From Chitinophagaceae bacterium (GTDB lineage Bacteria; Bacteroidota; Bacteroidia; Chitinophagales; Chitinophagaceae): 64,000 nucleotides of DNA. Shown piece after piece: positions 48,310 to 55,543 of the stretch (position 1 is the stretch's first letter; each line of letters opens with the position of its first letter). The position numbers and the translations under genes were made by a program. Under the pieces are notes generated by a model. That model saw only the letters and a program-made list of their open reading frames with translations. It did not search any database and was not told the origin of the DNA. The stretch is taken from positions 372,001-436,000 of the forward strand of contig JADKKA010000018.1 in the NCBI GenBank assembly GCA_016720745.1, written 5' to 3'.

Positions 48310-49353
48310 TTAGTTCTCCATGATCTTATTAATCGCTCTTTGCTTGGTTAAAAATTCACTGCCATAAATCTTTAATAAAAGCATGAATAAGGAAATCAGG
48401 AGGGGTCCGAAAATGAGTCCGATAAATCCAAAGAGTTTTAATCCGATGATTACGCCGAATACGGTTGTCAGTGGATGTACATTTCCCAGTCTCTTTAATA
48501 AGGAGAAGCGAAGTACATTATCAATAGTACCGATGATGCCAAACCCATAGATCAGCATCAGGGTACCTTTCAGGGTTTCGTCTTTTGCAAAGAAGATAAT
48601 ACCCAGTGGTATATAGGCCAGGGCCGCACCAATAACAGGCAGCATGGCCGCAATACAGGTGACCCCGAACCAGAAGAAAGGTTCTTCCACACCAATGATC
48701 AAATAAAAGGGAAGGGCGATCAGTCCCTGGGCAAATGCCACCAGCGGGATACCAATGGCATTGGAGTACACCATCATGTGGATCTCCTGGCCGATACGTG
48801 ATACGTTTTCATCTTTCAACGGTACATGTTCATACAGGGCATCTTCCATTCTCCGGCTGTTGACCAGCATGAAGTAAAGGATGAAATACATAAAGAAGAT
48901 ATTGGTCAATGTGCTGAATGTAGCATTGAGGATGCCGGGTAAGCTATTGGCCAGGTTGGCGCCCATTTTATTGATGTTTTCCTCGCTGGCGATCGTTACA
49001 TCAAAACGCAGTTCAATATCCGCCACTACTTTTTTCATGGCTTCTGTGAGTTCAGCGGAATGCTGAATGGCATAATTGACCTTGGTAGAAAGCATATTCA
49101 CCAGTAAACCCACAGGCAGTAATATCACAACCAGGGAAAAGAGCATCAGTAAAACAGCGGTCCAGCCTTTTCGCCATTTTTTCTTTTCGGTGAGCTGGAG
49201 CATCCATTTGTGTAAGAGGATATAGAGTGTAATGGAACCCAGCAGTGCCGGCAGGAAATTATACAATTCCATGAACAGCAGGATAAAGAGCAGGAGAATG
49301 ATCAGGATAAAGAAAACCTGTCTTACCCGGTTCTGGCTGATGACGTCTTTCAT
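48310..49353 (-). CDS. AI-2E family transporter (TqsA/YdiK/PerM-like)
   Basis: 347 residues with hydrophobic helices grouped as in PF01594: two or three at the N-terminus, a periplasmic loop (VNYAIQHSAELTEAMKKVVADIELRF), then five to six, including GIPLVAFAQGLIALPFYLIIG and TTVFGVIIGLKLFGFIGLIFGPLL. Members are diverse exporters; substrate unknown. Confidence 0.9.
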   Translation of the reverse strand: MKDVISQNRVRQVFFILIILLLFILLFMELYNFLPALLGSITLYILLHKWMLQLTEKKKWRKGWTAVLLMLFSLVVILLPVGLLVNMLSTKVNYAIQHSAELTEAMKKVVADIELRFDVTIASEENINKMGANLANSLPGILNATFSTLTNIFFMYFILYFMLVNSRRMEDALYEHVPLKDENVSRIGQEIHMMVYSNAIGIPLVAFAQGLIALPFYLIIGVEEPFFWFGVTCIAAMLPVIGAALAYIPLGIIFFAKDETLKGTLMLIYGFGIIGTIDNVLRFSLLKRLGNVHPLTTVFGVIIGLKLFGFIGLIFGPLLISLFMLLLKIYGSEFLTKQRAINKIMEN

Positions 49354-49367
49354 AGAATAAAAGTAAG

Positions 49368-49420
49368 GAAATTGGGAATTGGGTATTAGATATTAGGTAT
49401 TTGGAATTGGGTATTACCTG
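49368..49420. repeat. AT-rich tandem of GAATTGGGTATT units
   Basis: Short degenerate direct repeats (GGAATTGGGTATTAGATATTAGGTATTT, written here as unit fragments GAATTGGGTATT and ATTAGGTATT) occupy the gap after the AI-2E start. Seen in many intergenic spacers of related genomes (memory only); no function implied. Confidence 0.5.
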
Positions 49421-49483
49421 TCCGTCGAGGCTTTAGCGAAGGAGGGATATAAATTAATTGAGATAATAGGATATTAAGATATT

Positions 49484-49534
49484 AAAGGGGGTCGTTGGAA
49501 ATCCGGTTCATCCGGAATTCCAACGACCCCTTAA
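49484..49534 (-). terminator. MATE gene terminator
   Basis: A 13-base inverted repeat (GGGGTCGTTGGAA / TTCCAACGACCCC, 49488-49530) with an inner TCCGG / CCGGA pair, followed by TTTAAT on the minus strand. It is 23 bases beyond the MATE stop. Confidence 0.8.
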
Positions 49535-49556
49535 AAAGTTTAACTGCTTATTGTTT

Positions 49557-50984
49557 TTAAACTTTCACAGTCTTCCATTTTCCTTTCCGGAAATAATAGA
49601 AAGCCAGCATGGCCATCATGCTTTCGGCAGCCGGAATAGCTATAAAAGCTCCTGTTGGTCCCATATTAAATACACGGGCCAGTACAAATGCCAGCGGAAT
49701 CTGGAATAACCAGAAGCCTGCAATATTGATCCAGGTCGGAGTTTTGGTATCACCGGCACCATTCAGGGCCTGTACCATCACCATCCCGATTCCATAGAAA
49801 ATATAACCGCTGCCAATGATCTGAAGCGACAAAACACCAAATGCGTGCACTTTGGGTTCAGTGGTAAACACACTGATTATCGGTGAGGCAAAACACAGGA
49901 AGAGAATCATGACCAGCGACATGAACAGGGCATTGTATTTGGTGGTCAGCATCACACTTTTCTCGGCGCGATCCGGTTGATTGGCTCCCAGGTTTTGTCC
50001 CACCAGGGTAGCCGCTGCATTACTGAGACCCCAGGCAGGTAAAATAAAGAAGACCACATTCCGGATGGCAACCTGGTAACCGGCTGAGGCATCGGTACCA
50101 CCGGTATTGGAAACAATCCAGGTCATCACAATCCAGCTGCCGCTTTGAATAAAGAACTGGAAAGTGGCGGGCCAGGCGACTTCAAACAAATGTTTAATCT
50201 GTGAGGTTTCCCATTTAAAATAGGAGAGCTTCATTTTGATCATTCTTTGTTTTCCGAATAATCGATAGCACTGGTACAACACACCGATACCACGACCGAT
50301 GGTAGTGGCAATGGCCGCTCCTTTTAATCCCAGGGCAGGGAAGGGGCCATAGCCATTGATCAGCATCGGACATAGAAAGATATTGATCAGGCTGGCGATC
50401 CAGAGGCTCCACATGGCTGTGGACGCATCACCGGCTCCGCGAAAAATTCCGTTGATCAGGAATAGCAGGATAATCACCGTGCTTCCTCCCAGCATGATGC
50501 GGGCAAAATCGGTTCCTTCTTTCACGACTTCCGGTGCGGCACCCATGAGTTGCAGGATGGAAGGTGCAAAAAGAATTCCCACAATACTCAGCACGGCAGA
50601 ACAAACCAGTGATAGGGTAATGGCCTGTGCTCCTGCTTTGGCAGCGGCATCCGGATTTTTTTCACCAATTCGACGGGCCACAATAGCAGTGGCGGCCGTA
50701 CTTAGTCCGATGGCAATGGTGTAGATGATGGTAATAAAGGATTCCGTCAGTCCCACGGTAGCCATGGCGATCTTGTTATGTGGTGCAGGGAGATGACTCA
50801 CAAAATACATATCCACTACGGCGAAAACAGATTCAAGACTCAGTTCAAGAATCATCGGGATGGCGAGCAATACAATAGCGCCCCGGATACTGCCCTTGGT
50901 GTAATCGTGTTCCTTTCCGCTGAAAGCATCGCGGAACAGATCAAAAAAATGAGATATTTTATTGGTTTTTGTTGATTGCGACAT
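49557..50984 (-). CDS. MATE-family multidrug/toxin efflux transporter
   Basis: 475 residues from the ATG at 50984 (MSQSTKTNKISHF); the open frame upstream gives a poor extension. There are 12 hydrophobic helices, with VDMYFVSHL in helix 2, a GAGDASTAMWSLWIASLINIFLCPMLING repeat half, and ALNGAGDTKTPTWINIAGFWLFQIP in the second half, as in NorM-type MATE transporters. Exports cationic drugs by Na+ or H+ antiport. Confidence 0.93.
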   Translation of the reverse strand: MSQSTKTNKISHFFDLFRDAFSGKEHDYTKGSIRGAIVLLAIPMILELSLESVFAVVDMYFVSHLPAPHNKIAMATVGLTESFITIIYTIAIGLSTAATAIVARRIGEKNPDAAAKAGAQAITLSLVCSAVLSIVGILFAPSILQLMGAAPEVVKEGTDFARIMLGGSTVIILLFLINGIFRGAGDASTAMWSLWIASLINIFLCPMLINGYGPFPALGLKGAAIATTIGRGIGVLYQCYRLFGKQRMIKMKLSYFKWETSQIKHLFEVAWPATFQFFIQSGSWIVMTWIVSNTGGTDASAGYQVAIRNVVFFILPAWGLSNAAATLVGQNLGANQPDRAEKSVMLTTKYNALFMSLVMILFLCFASPIISVFTTEPKVHAFGVLSLQIIGSGYIFYGIGMVMVQALNGAGDTKTPTWINIAGFWLFQIPLAFVLARVFNMGPTGAFIAIPAAESMMAMLAFYYFRKGKWKTVKV

Positions 50985-51320
50985 GATTGACAAAAATTGC
51001 TGCAAGTGACAAAGCGATTGCGTTGGCACCAGGTTGATGAAATAAATAGATTGAAAAGTGCAGCGAAAAATCTGCACAAAGATAAACGGTCAGTATGTGT
51101 TACCCGGTTGCGCCGTTCTTAGCAGGCCGGGAAAGCAGGGAGCTTCATATTCGGCGATTGAGGGTCAAATATAGGGAGGTTTTTTGGGAAGGGACAAAAG
51201 GGAGATGGATGAAATGGAATTTTTGGGGGATGAATGGTGAGGGAGGTGAATTGGCAGGAGATGGTTTTGAGGTGAGGGGGTGGTTTTTTATTGGTGTTTC
51301 GTTACATATTAATCGTTTCT
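50985..51320. other. Non-coding gap upstream of the MATE gene
   Basis: No supported gene. The frame at 51095-51472 is Gly/Arg/Trp-rich, has no ribosome binding site and runs into the palindromic element, so it is judged spurious. The first about 100 bases presumably hold the MATE promoter, but no good TTTG / TAnnTTTG pair was found. Confidence 0.5.
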
Positions 51321-52000
51321 TTTTTCTTGATAAAAAAGTAACAAAAAATCAAGCCGGTTCGAAAGTGAAATTCTTTCTCCTTGGAATTTCCCGTAGGCGA
51401 ACCGGCTCCCGGAAAGGTAGCTCTGGCACGGGCTTTAATGCAAGATTTTTCAAGCGTGCTATGGCGGGTTAACCTACTGCGCTGATTTTTCGATTTGCAG
51501 CGATATTTAAGGTTGATGCCATGTTCAAATCGAAAAATAGGCGCTGTGGAAATTCATTTAACTCAAAGCTCATAGCCGGACTAAGAAATAGTGCTCTTTT
51601 TAATCGACAATGGGTAAAGCAATGATCCTACATCTTTAGAAGATCGTTTCCCCGTTTTTCATATTTAGCCAAAAGGATGGAAAAAGTAGCCTTTGTGTAC
51701 GACGCTGAGAGAAATTTAAAAGGCCAGGGTGAGTGAGAGCCTTTGAGTTCCAAATAAAGTAAAATTTCGCAAGCGCCTATTTTTCGATCTGGATTTCACC
51801 CCAACATTCTGCAATACCTCAGATCGAAAAATCAGCGCTGTGATGAAATTTGCTAAAACACGCATGAGAAAATTTGCATTAAAGTCCGTGCAACATTTTG
51901 AGCGTCGAAGGACGGGTCGTGTGAGTAAAATTCCAAAGAGCGGAAAATACCGCTTCGACCCGTCTTGATTTTTTTGTTACTTTTTTTATCAAGAAAAAAG
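51321..52000. repeat. About 680-base imperfect palindrome with nested hairpins (putative MITE-like or structural element)
   Basis: The two ends are inverted copies: 51321-51353 (TTTTTCTTGATAAAAAAGTA then ACAAAAAATCAAG) and 51964-52000 on the other strand, differing only in A-run lengths. Moving inward, further pairs match in order: a hairpin CCGGTTCG..CGAACCGG (left) opposite GACGGGTCG..CGACCCGTC (right); GCACGGGCTTTAATGCAA at 51427 opposite its complement near 51873-51890; GCGCTGATTTTTCGAT at 51480 opposite ATCGAAAAATCAGCGC near 51823-51838; and ATCGAAAAATAGGCGC at 51529 opposite GCGCCTATTTTTCGAT near 51773-51788. The centre (about 51600-51740) shows no pairing or gene. No transposase frame exists inside. 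Confidence 0.8.
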
Positions 52001-52086
52001 TAAGGAAAGATTCTTGTTAAGATAAAGTCTAATTATTTCATCCTTACACTTCTATTTACTTTTTGGCATTGCTCCAAAAAAATTCT

Positions 52087-52935
52087 TCAGAATAACTTCA
52101 ACTGCCTTTCATCAGTCACTGCTTTTTTCAACAATCTGGCACGACTGTTACGTACCGCAGGCGCAGCATTATTACTGATCTCAAATAATTCCGACGCCTC
52201 ATATCTCGACGCCACCACCACTCTTACATTTCCGGCATGGGGTTCAAATAACTGTTGTACGGTTTCAACGCTATTGTTGTTCTTGGATAAATGCGAAAGC
52301 ACAAGTAATTGTAAGGAAGGCGAACTGTAATGACGAAAAAGTTCCAGTGCCTGATCGTTACTCAGGTGTCCCTCATCTCCGCGGATGCGTTGTTTCAGGT
52401 GCCAGGGATAACTTCCCTTCTCCAGCATTTTTTCACAGTAATTGCTTTCCAGAAACACGGCATGGCACTGACTGTAATAACGAATCACCTGTTTGCAGGC
52501 ATAACCAATATCGGTAATGATGCCAATATTTACTGACTCGGCACTCACCATAAAACTGTGAGGATCGGCTGCATCATGACTCTTCCGGAAGGGAGTTATC
52601 TGTAATGCACCCACTGCTATTTTCTCCCTGTGACGAAAGGGGCGAACCAGTTCCGGATCAAGCGGGATACGGCCATTATCTAAAGTGGCTCCGGTGATAT
52701 AAACGGGTAGCCGAAACTTTTTGGCCAGTCCTGAAACACCACTGATATGATCGGCATGCTCGTGGGAAACAAAGAGGGCCTTCACCCTGTCCATTGGTAA
52801 TTGCAGCTGCTGCATCCTCTTTTCGGTTTCCCGGCAACTGAGCCCGGCATCTACCAGGATCGCTTCCCGGTTATTCCCGATATAGTAGCAATTGGCATTA
52901 CTGCCAGAATTGAGAGAGGCGGTATAAAGCGGCAT
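52087..52935 (-). CDS. MBL-fold metallo-hydrolase (YycJ/WalJ-like)
   Basis: 282 residues. Metal-ligand motif SHEHADH near residue 60, with later ligands expected at the His/Asp residues in FRKSHDAADP, the IITDIGYA strand and LSHLSKNNN. The ordering TASLNSGSNANCYYIGN at the N-terminus is that of YycJ-like 5'-exonuclease proteins. Cytoplasmic. Probably a nucleic-acid phosphodiesterase, exact role uncertain. Confidence 0.88.
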   Translation of the reverse strand: MPLYTASLNSGSNANCYYIGNNREAILVDAGLSCRETEKRMQQLQLPMDRVKALFVSHEHADHISGVSGLAKKFRLPVYITGATLDNGRIPLDPELVRPFRHREKIAVGALQITPFRKSHDAADPHSFMVSAESVNIGIITDIGYACKQVIRYYSQCHAVFLESNYCEKMLEKGSYPWHLKQRIRGDEGHLSNDQALELFRHYSSPSLQLLVLSHLSKNNNSVETVQQLFEPHAGNVRVVVASRYEASELFEISNNAAPAVRNSRARLLKKAVTDERQLKLF

Positions 52936-52999
52936 GGGGCGTAAAATTAGGCAGCCGCTTCCAGATAAGAATTGATTTCTTTAATCAGGGAAATTTATA

Positions 53000-53494
53000 C
53001 TAGAGTGTTGAAATTGATCCATAGAACACAATGGGTGTCCGGTTGGTAGGCAATACATCCAGCGAAGCTTTTCCATTCTCAAAGAAGGTAAAGTTGAGGG
53101 TATTCACATCATAATGATCCCTGACCCTAACAGTCACCATCCATTTGCCATTACCTTTTTCAACCTTCGAAACTTTGAAATCGGTACTGGTAAAATCCAA
53201 TGGTCCCGTTGTTTCCGGGAAGCGGGCAGGCCCCTGCATGGTACCTGCATAGGGAAGCACGGATACCACAGTGTCCCCGGAACAGCGCACTTCGTACCCG
53301 GTACCCAAACCAGCGTTTCTTCCAATATTCGGATCCGACCGGTCGGCCGTGAAAACCCATTGGTTAGCTATAATGGCGGCTTTGATCAATGCCGGATCCA
53401 CAGTCTGAGAATGGGCCTTTTCTCCTATGAAAACTATAGCCAGTAAGAGGAGTAATGGCAGGCGGGAAACCCGGAGGAAGGATCGCTTTTTCAT
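53000..53494 (-). CDS. DUF4251 secreted protein
   Basis: 164 residues from the ATG at 53494 (MKKRSFLRVSRLPLLLLLAIVFIGEKAHSQ, signal peptide). The body has DUF4251 features: IIANQWVFTADRS, a GYEVRCSGDTVVSVLPYAG strand pair and LNFTFFENGKASLDVLPTNRTPIVFYG. Function unknown; typical of Bacteroidota periplasm. An upstream GTG/ATG frame (53524) adds ten unlikely residues. Confidence 0.8.
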   Translation of the reverse strand: MKKRSFLRVSRLPLLLLLAIVFIGEKAHSQTVDPALIKAAIIANQWVFTADRSDPNIGRNAGLGTGYEVRCSGDTVVSVLPYAGTMQGPARFPETTGPLDFTSTDFKVSKVEKGNGKWMVTVRVRDHYDVNTLNFTFFENGKASLDVLPTNRTPIVFYGSISTL

Positions 53495-53714
53495 TGGTAA
53501 ATTTTGTGAAAGGAAAGTTACCACATTGGGGGGACATATACATTTTTTACCTGTTAAAGCTGACCGAAATCATCCGGATAAGGGGTATTGGCGCTATACT
53601 GTGGAAAGAAAAAAATGCAATTTTCATTGGGAGAATTGAAAAAACCTATATTCGCATAGGTATTTTAGCTATACCGCTCATTAGAAAACCCGTTAACATT
53701 CTAAATCAACAAAC

Positions 53715-54095
53715 ATGGCAACAAAAAAGAAAGCCGCTAAAAAAGCCGCTCCGAAGAAGGCAGCTGCAAAGAAACCAGTAAAGAAAGCCGCGAAGAAAGC
53801 TGCTCCTAAAAAAGCTGCGAAGAAAGCTGCTCCTAAGAAAAAACGCACTCCGAATGCTGCGTTCATGAAAGCTCTTACTCCCAGCGCTGCTCTGGCTGCT
53901 GTGGTTGGTAACAAACCCCTGGCACGTACAGAAGCTGTAAAAAGAATCTGGGCGCACATTAAAAAGAACAAACTCCAGGACAGCAAAAACCGTCGGATGA
54001 TCAATAACGACGCTGCATTGAAAGCTGTATTCGCTGGTAAAGCACAGGTTTCTATGTTCGATGTGGCTAAAGCCCTCGGCAAACACCTGAGTTAA
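53715..54095 (+). CDS. Histone H1-like tail fused to a SWIB/MDM2 domain
   Basis: 126 residues. Residues 1-45 are repeats of Lys-Lys-Ala-Ala-Pro (KKAAPKKAAAKKPVKKAAKK), like histone H1 or AlgP tails. Residues 46-126 form a SWIB domain (FMKALTPSAALAAVVGNKPLARTEAVKRIWAHIKKNKLQD). A DNA-compacting nucleoid protein is the simplest reading, as with the SWIB proteins of Chlamydia and other bacteria (established family knowledge). A TATATTCG -7 element lies about 60 bases upstream. Confidence 0.92.
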   Translation: MATKKKAAKKAAPKKAAAKKPVKKAAKKAAPKKAAKKAAPKKKRTPNAAFMKALTPSAALAAVVGNKPLARTEAVKRIWAHIKKNKLQDSKNRRMINNDAALKAVFAGKAQVSMFDVAKALGKHLS

Positions 54096-54118
54096 GCAAC
54101 CGCTTGCAACAACAGATT

Positions 54119-54144
54119 AAGGGCTTCATCGAAGCCCTTTTTTT
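54119..54144 (+). terminator. Terminator after the SWIB gene
   Basis: Hairpin AAGGGCTTC-AT-CGAAGCCCTT followed by T5-A-T3. Located 24 bases past the stop. Confidence 0.9.
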
Positions 54145-54171
54145 ATTTGTATTTATAGCTAATTTTAATGC

Positions 54172-55515
54172 ATGTCCGACATCATCACTTATCAATACCA
54201 TAACCCTTCTGCACTCCTGAAGTCGGCTGCAGGCGATGAACTTTTTTTATCGAAGTACAGTGAAGTACAAAAAAAAGAAGCCCCCTGTTTTTTCTGGGGA
54301 CGGCTGGAAGATCCTTTTATCACAGCGCGCTGTCTCATTACTTTGTCCAATGTAGTGCAATCCAGTTTCAGTCTCTCTCCTTTTGAATTAGCCAAACTCA
54401 AAGATCCGATCGTTACTGCGGGGCATGAAAAGATCCGCTTTGAAGGATTCAGTCATTGTGCGGGTGTATATGCCCGTGTGGATGTATTACCCGGAGGATA
54501 TGATGGGGAGTTCCCGGAGAACGGCACCACCAATGTAGATTTTAACCAACCGATGATTTCAGCACTGAGCCGGGTTGCCAGGAACGAAAAAGTGATGCTT
54601 TCTGTTGGGAAAAAGGAAGTAGCCATTTCCAAAGGGACTGAAAAAATAATCGAACGCAAGGTACCACTGCCGGTAAAATGGATCAAAGGATTAACCAGTG
54701 TACAGTTATTTCTGGCAGAAGCAGAACAGGTTTTTTCGTTTAACCGGGTACAGGCACTCCAGCTTTTCCAGAGTATACCCGCAGGCAAACCCAAAGCAGA
54801 TTATTACCTGATTGTGCGGGGAAATAAACCTATGTTCTCCCCGGTAAAAGCAAACAATGCCATTTGTGTGGGTGGTGTACAAAGATTAAAGCTCATCGAA
54901 CCACTGCTGGCCTATGCTGATGAACTACGCGTATTTCCTCATCCGCAAATGCAAAGCACTACCTGGCAATTGTATTTTGGAAAAATCCGGTTTAGTCTTT
55001 CGTTGTCGCGCGACAGCTGGAGAGGTTTTTCCGGAGAAGGAGCCGCTCTTGAATCACTGATAGAAGATGTGCCGGATACATGGATTGATGCAGTAGACAA
55101 ATACAGTTATGCCAATCAGGTATTCAACCCGGTATTGCTGGCTGCGGAAGAAGGGCTGGACCTGCAGCGGATTGATAATATCACCGGTCGTTTATCGGCC
55201 ATGGGATTGCTCGGATATGATCTGGATGAGAACCATTTTTTCTACCGCCGCCTTCCCTTTAAACTCAGCCGGATACTCAGTCTCAATCCAAGAATGAAGG
55301 ATGCAGAAAAATTACTGGAAGAAAATAAAGTGGAGATCCTGCTCCGCAATGATAACAGGGTGGAAGCCAAAGTGGCCGGGAGCGGGGTTCATCATACCGT
55401 GATACTGGATGGTGAACAGGAACGTTGTACCTGTACCTGGTTCAGCCGCCACCAGGGCGAAAGAGGTTTGTGTAAACATGTACTGGCAGTAAAGAAAAAA
55501 CTGGCACAAGGCTGA
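54172..55515 (+). CDS. SWIM zinc-finger protein
   Basis: 447 residues. The C-terminal SWIM motif reads CTCTWFSRHQGERGLCKHVL, i.e. CxCx(n)CxH. The N-terminal 380 residues are of the kind found with SWIM in bacterial proteins but hold no other named domain. SWIM fingers bind DNA or protein. It is followed after 28 bases by the DUF6493 gene; such pairs recur in bacteria and may form a complex (memory-based, moderate certainty). Confidence 0.85.
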   Translation: MSDIITYQYHNPSALLKSAAGDELFLSKYSEVQKKEAPCFFWGRLEDPFITARCLITLSNVVQSSFSLSPFELAKLKDPIVTAGHEKIRFEGFSHCAGVYARVDVLPGGYDGEFPENGTTNVDFNQPMISALSRVARNEKVMLSVGKKEVAISKGTEKIIERKVPLPVKWIKGLTSVQLFLAEAEQVFSFNRVQALQLFQSIPAGKPKADYYLIVRGNKPMFSPVKANNAICVGGVQRLKLIEPLLAYADELRVFPHPQMQSTTWQLYFGKIRFSLSLSRDSWRGFSGEGAALESLIEDVPDTWIDAVDKYSYANQVFNPVLLAAEEGLDLQRIDNITGRLSAMGLLGYDLDENHFFYRRLPFKLSRILSLNPRMKDAEKLLEENKVEILLRNDNRVEAKVAGSGVHHTVILDGEQERCTCTWFSRHQGERGLCKHVLAVKKKLAQG

Positions 55516-55543
55516 TAGCACTGATTAAATAAAAAATGCAGGG

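Noticed and set aside
51355..51361. GGTTCGAA as a tRNA T-arm
   Set aside because: No acceptor, D-arm or anticodon structure around it; it belongs to a hairpin in the palindromic element.
51095..51472. A 125-residue open frame upstream of the palindromic element
   Set aside because: Odd composition (Gly/Arg/Trp-rich), no ribosome binding site, and it runs into the inverted repeat. No resemblance to a protein family.
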